A stretch of DNA of 64,000 nt from Pyropia yezoensis (taxonomy: Eukaryota > Rhodophyta > Bangiophyceae > Bangiales > Bangiaceae). Position numbers and translations under genes: made by a program. Of this stretch, positions 52,043 to 62,577 are shown in pieces. Position 1 is the stretch's first letter; every line of letters starts with the position of its first letter. The notes under the pieces are model-generated. The model was not told the DNA's origin and did not search any database. It was given only the letters and a program-made list of their open reading frames with translations. The stretch is taken from positions 7,504,627 through 7,568,626 of the forward strand of contig CM020618.1 of assembly GCA_009829735.1 (NCBI GenBank). Direction: 5' to 3'.

Positions 52043-54502
52043 ATGACCCCTCCCCCCCCCGCGACGGTCACGAAGCGGCTGCACTTTTCTCCGCCGACGC
52101 CTGCCGCCGAGGAGGGCGAACCTTCCCCCTCGGCCCCCTATCCTCCACCCCCGCGGCGTGCCGCGGCGGCGCCGCCACCCGTCGCCGGTCGGGGTGGCGT
52201 AGGCGGGGGCGTGGGCGGGGGCGTGGGCGGGGAGGCACCGCCCCTTTGCACTCCCGTCGGTACCCGTGCGGCGACGCCCTCGTCTTCCACCCTCTCGTCC
52301 AGTCACTCGCGGCCGGGGGCGGCGTCGACTAAGGGGGGTGAGGGGGGAGAGGGGGGCGGCGCCGACAGCGGCCGCGACGCAACGGGCGCCACCTCTGCGG
52401 CTGCCGACGCACCTACCACTCTTCCCCCGGCCGCCGCCCCCAATGCTGCCGCGTCGACCGCCACGGCCGCGTCCCCCCCCGCCGCCGTTGCCCCCGTGGT
52501 GGCAGCCGTCCCGCCCGCCGCCCGGCCACCACCCGCCACCCACAGGCACCGGCCATGCCACCCCCCCTTCGCGGCGATCGGCGCGTCTCCACCCCCTGCG
52601 TCAGTCGCCACCACCGGTGCCGCCTCCACCACCGCGGCGGCCGCGGCCACCGCCACCCGCTCCGGCTCCCCCGCGGCGTCGTCACCCAGCCGGTGGCGCC
52701 CCCCCCCCCCCGGTGCGGGCGGCCGCCCTCCCCCAGCGCGACCACGAACGGCTGTGCCCGCGGCCCCCACCGGGGCAGCCTCCTCCTCCGCCGCCGCTAC
52801 CGCCGCCGCCCCTCCCTCCCGCGCGTCGCCTCCCCTTGCGGGGGCGCCGCCACGACCGCCGCTGCGGCCAGTGCCGGGCGCGCTGGGTGGGCGGCCGGGC
52901 GGTGGCCGTCCACGGCCGCCGCCGCCGCGCGGGGGCGCACCACCACTAAAGACGCGCGACGCGGCGCCCGGCAAGGCGGTAGCAGGGCCTGCTGTGGTGG
53001 CGCCGGCGCCTGCGCCAGCGGCGGCGGTGCGCGCCAAGCCGTCGGCAGCGGTGCGCAGTCGGGCGTTGACGACAACAGCAGCGACGACGACGGCGGCGGC
53101 GGCGGCGGCGGCGGTGACGGCGGCAGCTGCGGGGCGCCCGCGCCCACGGGCGCCCCCACCACGGCCTGCCCCGGCACGTGGCGCACCGCCGCGGCGCTCG
53201 ACAGGGGCCCTCGCGCCGCCAGCCGGGCAACGGCCGCCGTCGGCTGGGGTGGCGCCACCGGCGTCGCGGGCGGCGGCAGTGGGCCGTGGGGGCGCCCCTG
53301 CAGGCCGCCCGCGTTCTGCCGCCGGTGGGCTCCCCACTGTCGCGTCGACCACCGGCGGGCCACGTACGGCCGCTGTGGCCGCCGGCGGGCCACGCATGGC
53401 CACTGTCGCCGCCGGCGGAGGGGTGGGTGGCGGCGCCGCGCCGCGACCTGGCACTGGGCGGGCCCGGCCAGCGCACCGCCCCCTACCGCGTGCACCCGCT
53501 GGGGGGCATGGCGCGCGGACGCTATCGGCTGCACCTTTGACGGGGACCGCGTCGGTGGGGTCGGCGTCCGGGGGGATCGCCTCGGGGGTGGCACAAGTGA
53601 CAGTGGTAGGGGCGGCGGCCGCAAGGCGGCCGTCGCCGCCCGCCTCGTCCACGTCGTTGGCATCCGCGGCGGGCCCGCCACGGGGCGTCGCTCCCGCCGC
53701 CCCGTCGGCCTTGGTGGCCGCCGCGCCGGCAGCTGCGGCGGCCGCCGCGCGACGAGCCGCGGCAGCCACGGCGGCCGGCACGAGGTCCGCCGGCGCTGGC
53801 CTCGGGGGGATCCCCCCTCGCCCCCCCCCCTCCACCAACCCCGCGGCCGCCCGCGCAGACGCCATCACCACCGCCTGCTGGGAGCTGCTCGCCGCGGACG
53901 CGGCCGCCTCTGTGGCGGCAGACGGCTACCGCCGCGGGGGGGAACTCGCGCGCCTGGCCGCCGCCGTGGCCGCCGCCGAGGCTGACGCCGCCGCCGCGGA
54001 AGCGGCGGCCGACGCGGCCGACGCGGCCGCCGACGCGGCCGCGTGGGCGGTCGGGGTGGCGCCGGCGGTGGCCGCCGCGTCGGCGGCCGTGGCAGCGTCG
54101 GCGCCGCGTGTGGCGGCACTGGCCGCCCGCCTCGACCGCTCTCGGGCGGCGGTGGCGTTGCCGCCGGGGGTGTCTATCCCCGGCGGGGCGGCCGGTTTGA
54201 CAGCCGCGCTGGGGGGGGTGGCCGCCGCGGCGTCGGCGGTGCTGGACCGCCTCGACGGGGTGGATGTGACGGGAGTGGCCGACGGGGTGGCGGCGCTCGC
54301 CGAGGGCGGCGGTGCGACCGACGGCGCGACGGGGCGATTCAATGGGGGCAGGCTATCCGACACGGTGGCCGCTGCGCTCACCGCCGTGGCCGATGCGGAG
54401 CGAGCCGAGGTGCGGGAGCGGAGCGTGCTGCGGGCTGCCGCTCATGCGCGGCTGGGCGGAGTGGTTCCCCGGTCAGTGCTGGACGCATGGGAGGGGGGCT
54501 GA
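52043..54502 (+). CDS. Hypothetical Ala/Pro-rich protein with a C-terminal helical region
   Basis: From Met at 52043 (MTPPPPATVTKRLHFSPPTP) the frame is 819 residues; it is open further upstream to 51782. The first ~600 residues are low-complexity Ala/Pro/Gly/Thr, probably disordered. The last ~200 residues are Ala-rich but heptad-like, with regular Leu/Ala/Glu/Asp spacing (ELLAADAAASVAADGY, VAALAARLDRSRAAVAL, AALTAVADAERAEVRERSVL), consistent with long helices or coiled coil. It ends PRSVLDAWEGG. I do not recognise the family; scaffold or microtubule/chromatin-associated proteins have this layout. A long opposite-strand frame (52303-53871) is the alternative but has no better-looking segment. 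Confidence 0.45.
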   Translation: MTPPPPATVTKRLHFSPPTPAAEEGEPSPSAPYPPPPRRAAAAPPPVAGRGGVGGGVGGGVGGEAPPLCTPVGTRAATPSSSTLSSSHSRPGAASTKGGEGGEGGGADSGRDATGATSAAADAPTTLPPAAAPNAAASTATAASPPAAVAPVVAAVPPAARPPPATHRHRPCHPPFAAIGASPPPASVATTGAASTTAAAAATATRSGSPAASSPSRWRPPPPGAGGRPPPARPRTAVPAAPTGAASSSAAATAAAPPSRASPPLAGAPPRPPLRPVPGALGGRPGGGRPRPPPPRGGAPPLKTRDAAPGKAVAGPAVVAPAPAPAAAVRAKPSAAVRSRALTTTAATTTAAAAAAAVTAAAAGRPRPRAPPPRPAPARGAPPRRSTGALAPPAGQRPPSAGVAPPASRAAAVGRGGAPAGRPRSAAGGLPTVASTTGGPRTAAVAAGGPRMATVAAGGGVGGGAAPRPGTGRARPAHRPLPRAPAGGHGARTLSAAPLTGTASVGSASGGIASGVAQVTVVGAAAARRPSPPASSTSLASAAGPPRGVAPAAPSALVAAAPAAAAAAARRAAAATAAGTRSAGAGLGGIPPRPPPSTNPAAARADAITTACWELLAADAAASVAADGYRRGGELARLAAAVAAAEADAAAAEAAADAADAAADAAAWAVGVAPAVAAASAAVAASAPRVAALAARLDRSRAAVALPPGVSIPGGAAGLTAALGGVAAAASAVLDRLDGVDVTGVADGVAALAEGGGATDGATGRFNGGRLSDTVAAALTAVADAERAEVRERSVLRAAAHARLGGVVPRSVLDAWEGG

Positions 54503-54804
54503 GGTGGTCAGCCGGGTGTGAAGTGGTGGGTCATGTGTTGACTCGGGAGGGGAGTGGGTGATCGTGGGACTGGTGCCCTTGACGACGTGACTTTCGTAAT
54601 GGCCTTAACCTCCTCCTTAATCGCCGCTAATGACTCTTTATTTGCCCCTCGAAGTCGAAACCTGAAGATGGACAGCATTTAAGTAACAGACATATAATGT
54701 CACATATCTAACTGCTATGAATCCGTTCCTATCCGAAACATTTACCGCACAAAATATTAACTTACATACCGATTAGTAACTATGTCTTCCACATTACACA
54801 TCAA
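54503..54804. other. Intergenic before tRNA gene
   Basis: AT-richer than its surroundings (54590-54800). No feature recognised apart from the downstream tRNA. Confidence 0.4.
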
Positions 54805-54878
54805 GACGGTGTAACTCAGTTGGTTAGAGTGTCGTGCTAATAACGCGAAAGTCAAGGGTTCGAGCCCCTTCTCCGTTA
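54805..54878 (+). tRNA. tRNA-Ile (anticodon AAT)
   Basis: A 74-nt cloverleaf: acceptor GACGGTG/CTCCGTT (one T-T mismatch, one G-T), TA, D-stem ACTC/GAGT with loop AGTTGGTTA, anticodon arm TCGTG-CTAATAA-CGCGA with AAT at 54839-54841, variable AAGTC, T-stem AAGGG/CCCTT with loop TTCGAGC, discriminator A. A TTTTT terminator follows at 54887-54891. The body matches eukaryotic tRNA-Ile(AAU) closely. The acceptor mismatch could mean slight decay. Confidence 0.85.
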
Positions 54879-54934
54879 GACGTTCGTTTTTGGATGTTTC
54901 TTGACGACCTAGCGGGTCGTTTTTGACGGTTTCT

Positions 54935-55228
54935 TGACGACCTAGCGGTGTGGGGGGGTGAGGTTCACCCCCCCACCGCTTTGGTTTGGTCGCTCGGGGC
55001 GGTATGGGGCTGGATCGGGACGTTTTGGTGTCGGTGGTGCGCGGCGTGGACGCCGTTGTCGACGTCGCGGTGGTTCGTTTTTGGCGGTTTTTTGACATCC
55101 TAGCGGTGTGGGGGGGTGAGGTTCACCCCCCCACCGCTTTGGTTTGGTCGCTCGGGGCGGTATGGGGCTGGATCGGGACGTTTTGGTGTCGGTGGTGCGC
55201 GGCGTGGACGCCGTTGTCGACGTCGCGG
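54935..55228 (+). repeat. 158-bp tandem units with a GTGGGGGGGTGA hairpin
   Basis: Unit 1 (54935-55092) and a partial unit 2 (55093-55228) are near-identical, from TTGACNNCCTAGCGG onward. Each contains the hairpin GTGGGGGGGTGA / TTCACCCCCCCAC (54949-54977, 55107-55135) and an ATG-started frame MVARGGMGLDRDVLVSVVRG. A shorter duplication of the TTGACGACCTAGCGG end lies at 54900-54935. The array sits directly upstream of the non-LTR element and probably is its 5' tandem region. Confidence 0.75.
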
Positions 55229-55899
55229 TCGGGCCGGCGTCGAAAACGAATTTTCGGCGCCGGTCCGAATTACTGACGGCGGTTTTTGCCCAATTATGGG
55301 CCAATCAGGTGGCGGCATCTGGTGAAAACCGGGTGTCGCCACCTGATCTTTCGGTTCTGGCGCGCGCTTCTGCGCCGTTTTCGGGGGTGGGCGCTTCCGG
55401 GGGGGTGAAGCGTCGGTGTTGGGCGCTCCCCTGGGGGCGCCCCAGAGGAGCTTATCCTCCGGGGGCGGCGGGGCTGGCTCGGCCCCGCCCCCCTCTACCC
55501 TTTCGTGCGCGGTGGCGCCGGTGGGGCCGGTTGGGCGCGGCGGTGGGGGGGCGGATGCCGCTGGTGGGCGGTCCCCCTCTGCTCTCCTTTCTGCCTGTGG
55601 GGCCCTCGCGGCGGCTTCCTCGGTGGCTGGCGCCCCGGCTGCGGCCGGGGGTTCTTCTGTGCGGCCCTCGGGTGGGGCGGGTCGCAGCTGGGCGGCGGTT
55701 GCGGCTGCTGGGGCTGCTGGGCGGGGCGTCGCGGCGTCGGCCGTCCTCGGCCGCGGGGGTGCTGGTGGTGGCGGCCCGGTTGCTGCTGGTGGGGGTCCGG
55801 CTTCTGGGGGGGGGGGGGCTGGTGGGTCTGGCCGTGGTGTGCGTGCTGGTGGTGGTGGGGGTGGTGCTGCTGGGGCTGTTGCGGGCGGTGCGGTTGGAG

Positions 55900-56330
55900 A
55901 AGGTGGTGCGGCAGCGGGACTCGGTGGCGGCAGCGGGCATCTACCGGTACATCCTCAAGGTGATCAAGGCCAGGGCGGGCGCGGGGTGGGGGGGGGGGAG
56001 TATCACCCCCTGCTCCCCCCCGTGCTGGCGGTCCTGAGGGAGCGGCTGCTGGTGGTCAAGGTTTTCTTCCTGGGGGTGCTGGCGGCGCTCCTGTGGGGGG
56101 TGGTGCGCGTGGTGGGGGGGCTGCTGGTGGGCGGGGTGGTGCTGACGGCGCTCCTGTGGGCGGTGGTGCGCGTGGTGGGGGGGCTGCTGGTGGGCGTGGT
56201 GCGGGCCGTGGCCGTGCTGGTGGGGCGGCTGTGCGTGGAGACGGGGGCGGTGGGGGTGGCGGTGGCGGACTGGGTGGTGCCGGCGGCGGGTCTGGGGGTG
56301 GTGCGCCGGGTGCGACGGTGGCCGGGGCGG
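55900..56330 (+). other. Hydrophobic frames upstream of the ORF1 gag-like core
   Basis: Two frames joined by an indel in the G run at 55988-55999 read VRQRDSVAAAGIYRYILKVI and then LAVLRERLLVVKVFFLGVLA, followed by a 66-bp internal tandem repeat coding WGVVRVVGGLLVG twice. It could be a membrane-spanning leader, but GTG/CTG-rich DNA produces such Val/Leu runs by itself. Confidence 0.25.
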
Positions 56331-58182
56331 CGGGCATTGCCTTGCCCCCCGCCACCGACGCAACTGCGCGCGCTGCCGCCGCCGCCGCCGAGCTCACCCG
56401 CTGGCGCCCGCGGCGGGCGCTGGCCGTGCCCCTCGAGACCATCTATGTCTCGGGGGTGTCACGTGACGCCCGCGCCCACCGCCTGCGCGCGGCGGTGGCG
56501 GACCTGACCGGGGTCGACGTCCGCCACGTGGCGGACGTCGACCGGTTTGGGTCGACCGCCGCGGTGACCGTCGTGGCCACCGCGGCCGACGCTTTTCGGG
56601 CCGCGGTGCGGGCGGGCCCCGCCACGGCGGTGCTGCGCCTGCTGCCCGGCGCCGACCCGTGGAGCGCCAAGCTCCTCGGGTCGCGTCGCCGGGAGGGGCT
56701 GTCGGCGGCCGACGCGGCGGGCGTGGCGGCGGATTTTTGCCGCCGTCGCCTGGCCGCCAAGCTGGAGCAGCTGGCTCAGCGGCCAGCCATGCCCCCCCTC
56801 CTTCGGGCGTCGCTGCGCGCCCACATTGAGGGCGCGCTTGCGGCGCACGATGAGGGGGCGGCCACGCCCGCCGGGGCGGTGCGCCCGGGAGCCACGCCCT
56901 GTGTGGCGCCCTTGCCGCCGGCTGTGCCGCCCGCGTCGCCGGCGGATGCCGGCGACGCTGCTGCAGGTGGGGGCGATTTCGCTGGGGGGGGGCCCCCAGC
57001 CCGCCCACAAATGGCCTGTCTGCCGCCCCTGGGCCCTCGCCCGCGGCGGACGCGCCCACCCCATCCACGGGCGGGTCCGCCGGCTTGGCGGCCGCCGCCA
57101 CCGCCAGCGGCCGCACGCGTGCACGGTCTCGGCGCCGCCGGACGGCCCGTGCCGCCGCGGCTTCCGCGCCTGCGGCCGCGCCCGCGTCGGGGGAGGCCGG
57201 GGCGACGCCGGCCCCTATGGAGGGGGTGGAGGGGGTCGTCGAAAGTGCGGCCCCCAGTGCCCCCCCGCCCAGCGGCGCACCCCCCAGTGGGGTGGCCCCC
57301 CTCCCCGCCGATGCGCCCTCTGCGCCGCCCACCATCCCCACGCCCATGGCGTCGGGTGACGCCATGGAGGGTGTCGTGGTGGCCCCGCCGACTGGTGCTG
57401 CCGCGCCCGCCGACGCCAGCGCGCCTGCTGCGGCGGACACCAGCGCGGCCGTGCCCTCTCCGGCCCCCCTGCCGCCCCCGCCCGCGGCGATCCCGCTGCC
57501 GCTGGCCGCCGCCACGATGGCGGCGGCGCTGACGCCGCTGCCGGCGGACGGTCGCCCGGCCGCGGCGGCGGGCTCCCACGGCGGGATGGGGGGGGGCGAT
57601 GCCGACCCGCGGCCGCCGGCGCGCAAGCGCCGCCGGACGGAGGTGGGCGCCCAAGTGGTGGTGGCCCAGCGCCCCCGCCGCCGCAGGGAGGTCGCCGCGA
57701 GCCGGCCGGCTGGCGGGGCGGGGGGCGTACAGCCGACTTTTCGGCCCACCCCCACCCCGCCCGCGGTTGCCCAACCGGCCGCCGCGGAGCGGGCTCCGGT
57801 CCCGCCCCCGGGGCCGGCCGACGCCCCAAGGGACGCCGCTGATCCAGCGGCAGCCGTGACCACCCCGTGGCCAACGGCGCCTGGGCCCGACGGGGGCGCC
57901 GCGGCCATGGACGTCGTCCCGGACGACGACACCGCCCCACCGGCGGTGTCGCCGGTCGGGCCGGCCCCTGCTGCCGCGATGGCCCCCGCCTGCCCCACCA
58001 CCGCCACCGACGCCGTATCTGTGGCCGCCCCGCTGGCGGCGGCGCCCACGCCGGCTATGCCGGGCACCCCCGCCGACCTGCCGGCCTCTGTGCCTTCCTC
58101 GCCTGCTGTGCTGCCCGCCGCGCCCCCGCGGTCTGGGCCCGCGGTGCCCCCCCACGCTAGCGACGGGCGTCACAATGAGTGA
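56093..58182 (+). CDS. Non-LTR retrotransposon ORF1 (gag-like), one frame break
   Basis: The informative part starts near 56400: LAVPLETIYVSGVSRDARAH, LTGVDVRHVADVDRFGSTAA, VTVVATAADAFRAAV and VLRLLPGADPWSAKLL. This looks like the RRM-like/gag nucleic-acid-binding region of LINE ORF1 proteins. It continues to GVAADFCRRRLAAKLEQLAQ. At a G run near 56988-56997 the frame must shift by one base to continue into an Ala/Pro-rich, basic C-terminal part (TARAAAASAPA, PPARKRRRTEVGAQVVVAQR) ending at TGA 58180-58182. ORF1 proteins coat element RNA. The start codon is uncertain. Confidence 0.5.
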
Positions 58183-60287
58183 CGCCCGTCGGGTGGCCGC
58201 CGCTGGGCGCGACGAGGCGCCTGTGCCTCCGCGCGCGGCTGCGGCGGCGGGCCCGACCCCCCCCCCGCGCGCGGGGGCGGATTGGGCCCTGGCGTGCCCC
58301 CGACGGAGTCGGGGGCACCTGCCGCCGTCGTGCCCAGCATGGGCGTGGCGGCAGGAGGGGGTGGGGGGGGCGTGCCGCCCGAGGCCACCCCCACGCCCTG
58401 CCCGGTGCCGGGGTGTGGGGTGCTGCTGGCGGGGGGCGTTGGCGCGCCCACGGGGCGGCTGCACCTCCGCCAGGCCCATGTGGCCGCAGAGGTGCCGGCG
58501 GGGGTGCTGTCTGCCCTGGGGGCGGCCGGCTGCCGGTGGTGTGAGCGGCCATTTTCTGTGGCTCGTGGGCGGTCAGGGAAGTCCTCCCTGTCCGCCCACG
58601 AGTCCCAGTGCCGACTCAACCCCCGGCGGCAGCGCACCCGCGCGGCTCCGCCCAGGACGGCGACGGCGGCGGTGGCGACGGCGACGACGGCGCCATTGGC
58701 GGTGGCGGCGGGGGCGGCGACGACGACGGCGCCGGCGGGAGCAGCGGCGGTCGCGACGGCGACGACGGCGGACGCGACGACGGCGGCGACGGCGGCGGCG
58801 ACACCGGCGGCGACGGCGGGGTTGGCGGCGACGGCGGAAGCGGCGGCTGCGGCTCCTGCTTCGGCCGCGGTGAAGGGCGCCGCCGCCACGCTTTTTGCGG
58901 TAAACCACGCCGCGTGGGTGCGGGCGCGGTCGGCGTTTCTGCGCGCCGCCGCGCCCACCGACGCGGCGTGGCCGGTCCTGGTGGCGTCTGGCGCCCGCAC
59001 GGCTGCGCACGTGCCCGCGGCGCTGGCGGGCGCGTGGCGTCGGCTTTTTGCCGACGCCCTGGACTGGGTGTGGCATGAGCCCACCCAGCGCCAGGCGTGG
59101 CTGTGGCTGCTCACCCTCCCCTCGCTGGCCCTGCACGTGCCGGTCCGGGTGGCCGACCGGCGCGCCGGCGGCGACCCCCCCCCGGCCCTGTCGCTTGCCG
59201 CTCGCGCGGCGGCGCTCCTGGAGGGGGACTTTGCCGGCGCGCTAGCCGACCGCAACGCCGGCATCTGGCGGCCGCCTGCGGGGGGGGGCGGTGGTCCCGG
59301 CGCCCCTGCCCAGCGCCCAGCGGAGCGGCCCGCCGTGCCGCCAGCCACCGACAGCGGGGCTCGCAGCGCGCCGCGCCTGACCGCTGCGCAGCGCCGGGCG
59401 CTCCGCCAGCTGCGCAGCGGCCGGCTGAGCGCCGCCGCCCGCTCCCTCCTCGCCGAGCCGCCGGCGCCCAAGTCGCCGGCGGTGTGGCGCAAGGCGTGCG
59501 CCCTGTTTGCGCGCGCCGCGCCAGGGCTGGCGACGCCCGCTTCTGTGGCGGCCGCTTTCCCCGCCGACCTGGAGGCGGCGGAGGCGGCCGCCGCGGCGTC
59601 CCCCGCGCCCGCCGCGCTGTCTCGGGCGGCGGTGGAGGCGGCCATCCGCTCGGCCGGCCCCGGCAAGTCGCCGGGGCCGTCCGGCCTGCGGGTGGAGCAC
59701 CTGTGGGCCCTGGCCGCGGATGGCCAGGACGCCCTCGTCGAGGTGCTCCTCCTGCTGGCCGGCGGCCCCGCCCTGCCGCGGGTGCCGGCCGTCGCCACGC
59801 GCGCGCTGGCCGGCGCCGACCTGGTCTTATTGACCAAGCCGGGCGCCGTGCAGGCGGACGGCCTGCCGGGTCTCCGACCGATTGGCATGCCGGAGACGCT
59901 GCGCAAGCTCGTCGCCGCGGCGCTGGCGCGGTCGGTGCGGGGGGCTGCGGCGGCGCTTTTTGCGCCGCTGCAGATGGGGGTGGGGTCTCCAGCGCGTGTG
60001 AGCGGATGCTCCACGAGCTGGAGGCCCACCTCGCTCTCCACCCCATCACGCCCTCCTCCAGCTCGACTTCCGGAACGCGTTCAACCTCGTGTCGCGTGCG
60101 CCGCGTGGGCGGTGCTGTCGCGGGCCCTCCCCGTCCTGTCCCCCTACCTCGAGTGGGTCTATGGGGGGGAGGGGGGGGGGGCGGCGCCGCCTGTCTACGG
60201 CTGGGCGCCCGGAGGCGCCGACGGCGGGACGGCGGAGGGCGGTTTGGCGGCGAGCGCGACGGGGGCGCGGGGGGGGCCGGCTATGCG
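58175..60287 (+). CDS. Non-LTR retrotransposon ORF2: zinc finger and reverse transcriptase, degenerate and truncated by the gap
   Basis: ORF2 probably begins at ATG 58175, overlapping the ORF1 stop (AATGAGTGACG), which suggests coupled re-initiation. A frame change at the C run 58257-58268 leads into the main frame. Cys/His-rich motifs follow: CPVPGCGVLL...LHLRQAH and CRWCERPF...HESQC. Then come an Ala-rich spacer and reverse-transcriptase blocks: GPGKSPGPSGLRVEHLWAL, LRPIGMPETLRKLVAAALAR, QMGVG, and in a shifted frame ACERMLHELEAHLALHP and LLQLDFRNAFNLVSR (catalytic Asp of motif A), then back to RALPVLSPYLEWVYGG. At least three indels within the RT mean this copy is inactive, unless they are sequencing errors. 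The F/YxDD motif would lie in the missing part. Confidence 0.7.
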
Positions 60288-60787
60288 NNNNNNNNNNNNN
60301 NNNNNNNNNNNNNNNNNNNNNNNNNNNNNNNNNNNNNNNNNNNNNNNNNNNNNNNNNNNNNNNNNNNNNNNNNNNNNNNNNNNNNNNNNNNNNNNNNNNN
60401 NNNNNNNNNNNNNNNNNNNNNNNNNNNNNNNNNNNNNNNNNNNNNNNNNNNNNNNNNNNNNNNNNNNNNNNNNNNNNNNNNNNNNNNNNNNNNNNNNNNN
60501 NNNNNNNNNNNNNNNNNNNNNNNNNNNNNNNNNNNNNNNNNNNNNNNNNNNNNNNNNNNNNNNNNNNNNNNNNNNNNNNNNNNNNNNNNNNNNNNNNNNN
60601 NNNNNNNNNNNNNNNNNNNNNNNNNNNNNNNNNNNNNNNNNNNNNNNNNNNNNNNNNNNNNNNNNNNNNNNNNNNNNNNNNNNNNNNNNNNNNNNNNNNN
60701 NNNNNNNNNNNNNNNNNNNNNNNNNNNNNNNNNNNNNNNNNNNNNNNNNNNNNNNNNNNNNNNNNNNNNNNNNNNNNNNNNNNNNNN
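60288..60787. other. 500-N assembly gap
   Basis: Exactly 500 N, the conventional filler for a gap of unknown length. Frames drawn across it are meaningless, and the order and distance between the non-LTR and LTR elements is only as good as the scaffold. Confidence 0.99.
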
Positions 60788-61434
60788 CTCCATCTCCTCC
60801 CCGATCAGGAGGTCTTCCTCCTCTTCAAGCACCTGGGGATAGGACATGATAACGGGTGCGGAGTCCCCCGCGCCCACAAGCCGTCGACGGCTACAACCCG
60901 GTACGGTGGGATAACCGGGACGAGCCAGGGAAGCGCGGACACCCGCGCTTATGACCACAAACGGCCACGAGAAGCGCCGCAGGCACGCGAGTCGACCCGC
61001 GCCCCACGGGGCTACGACCGCGCTCCACCCAGGCACCTGGGCGGGACGGGGCCACACCCACACACGGGGTAAGTAAGGGGGGTCACCCCCAACCGCCCCC
61101 ACGCAACGCGGGCAGCTCCCGCCCCCCACTCAATCGTCCACACGAGAGGGGCCCCCCTACCACCAGGCACCTGGTGGCGGATCCGCTTGCACCACCCCTC
61201 GGAAAGGGGGGGCGTGAACAGCAACCCGCATCGGGAATTTAACGGTCCGGAAAACGGATCGTGTGTGTGTACCACGCAAAGGGGGGCACCCCCCTCGGAC
61301 AACCTCGAAAAGGGGTGTCTGTCGCGACGGGGCGCAAAGCCCCACCCGACGGGTAAACGGTCACGCGACCCACTTACATTCGGTACCCCGAATGCAACTC
61401 GACCCGAGGACGGGCCGAATCTAAGGGGGGGATA
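60788..61434 (+). mobile_element. 3' internal end of an LTR retrotransposon
   Basis: This stretch directly precedes an LTR and ends in a purine-rich tract, so it should be the 3' part of an internal region. Frames are short; none shows integrase or RNase H signatures. Several short inverted repeats with CCCC/GGGG stems occur (for example GGGGGTCACCCCC at 61078-61090). Confidence 0.5.
61424..61434 (+). promoter_or_regulatory. Polypurine tract
   Basis: AAGGGGGGGATA-type purine run abutting the LTR start TGTAGCA, the expected primer site for plus-strand synthesis. It identifies the adjacent LTR as a 3' LTR. Confidence 0.6.
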
Positions 61435-61797
61435 TGTAGCAATATGGTTGTCCGTATTGTGACCCTAATATTAGGGGGGCTACTTCTAACCCTTAACTTT
61501 CAATTTGATAGTTCGTACTGGTCACGGTATCTATAAGTTACGTATGACCAGAGGGACTTGCATCTTGGGGTGGAGGGTAGTTAGTAGTGTCTCCGAGGGT
61601 TTATAACGAGGGGGCCGGTGGCGAATCCACCGCCGGCCAAGGTAGAACAACAAACCCCTCCCATTTGGGCTCCCATCTTGGTCCCGTGGCTTGCGCTCCA
61701 AGGACAGCAACCTTGGCCTCCCGGTGACGTTGGTGCCGATCCCCCTTGGTGAGTGTTCCCTGAGAGTGGACGTGCGACGGATCCCTATTGTGCTACA
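61435..61797 (+). repeat. LTR 1 (363 bp), likely 3' LTR of the upstream element
   Basis: Begins TGTAGCA and ends TGCTACA, a perfect 7-bp inverted terminus with TG...CA ends. It differs from LTR 2 at four positions in 363. TTATAA at 61601-61606 may be the LTR promoter TATA. No 5-bp duplication flanks it (GGATA left, CTCGC right). Confidence 0.9.
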
Positions 61798-61990
61798 CTC
61801 GCCTCCTCACATCCACCCGCCTCCTCCTCACTATCCTCCTCACCATCCTCCTCACCATTCTCCTCATGGTGACCTACCATCCGAGGAGTCTTCGCCCCTA
61901 CAACAGCTTGCAATCTGTACTGCGCTTGTTCGGTCCTGTGACGCATTCGTGGCCGCCCTACCGATGGGTGACGCCACCACCTTGGCTTCC
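61798..61990. other. 193-bp spacer between two LTRs
   Basis: Starts with a CTCCTCAC-type microsatellite (61798-61870) and continues as unique sequence. It contains no primer-binding site, so LTR 1 is not the 5' LTR of the element to the right. Confidence 0.6.
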
Positions 61991-62353
61991 TGTAGCAATA
62001 TGGTTGTCCGTATTGTGACCCTAATATCAGGGGGGCTACTTCTAACCCTTAACTTTCAATTTGATAGTTCGTACTGGTCACGGTATCTATAAGTTACGTA
62101 TGACCAGAGGGACTTGCATCTTGGGGTGGAGGGTAGTTAGTAGTGTCTCCGAGGGTTTATAACGTGGGGGCCGGTGGCGAATCCACCGCCGGCCAAGGCA
62201 GAACAACAAACCCCTCCCATTTGGGCTCCCATCTTGGTCCCGTGGCTTGCGCTCCAAGGACAGCAACCTTGGCCTCCCGGTGACGTTGGTGCCGATCCCC
62301 CTTGGTGAGTGTTCCCTGAGAGTGGACGTGCGACGGATTCCTATTGTGCTACA
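61991..62353 (+). repeat. LTR 2 (363 bp), 5' LTR of the downstream element
   Basis: TGTAGCA...TGCTACA, about 99% identical to LTR 1. TTATAA at 62157-62162. It is followed immediately by a candidate primer-binding site and a gag frame. Confidence 0.9.
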
Positions 62354-62371
62354 TTGGTGGAGCAGCAGGGG
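62354..62371 (+). promoter_or_regulatory. Candidate primer-binding site
   Basis: TTGGTGGAGCAGCAGGGG begins right after the LTR. It resembles the TGGTATCAGAGC type of site complementary to initiator tRNA-Met, but only loosely. Confidence 0.35.
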
Positions 62372-62577
62372 ACGGGTTTCCGTCACCCTTGTGGTGACGC
62401 CGTCTTCGGCCCTGGCACACGGATAGGGATCTGGTCCTTTTCTTGTACTCGTGGTGTTGCGACCTGATCGATTGTGTTGAGTTTTTAACTGTGACTGTGA
62501 TCTACTGTACTCTCCCCAATCTACCCCCTCGCTCTCTTGTTCGTGGTGATTGATACGTCGGTTGACTGATTGTGACC

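Larger units (their letters stand above)
55144..60287 (+). mobile_element. Degenerate non-LTR retrotransposon
   Basis: A plus-strand element with a gag-like ORF1, a reverse-transcriptase ORF2 overlapping it by 8 nt, and tandem 5' units. Frames change at several homopolymers. The right part is lost in a 500-N gap, so the 3' end, poly-A or target-site duplication cannot be seen. The 5' end is only inferred from the tandem units. Confidence 0.7.

Noticed and set aside
60089..61129. Long frames running across 60288-60787
   Set aside because: They are open only because N is not a stop; nothing can be inferred across the gap.
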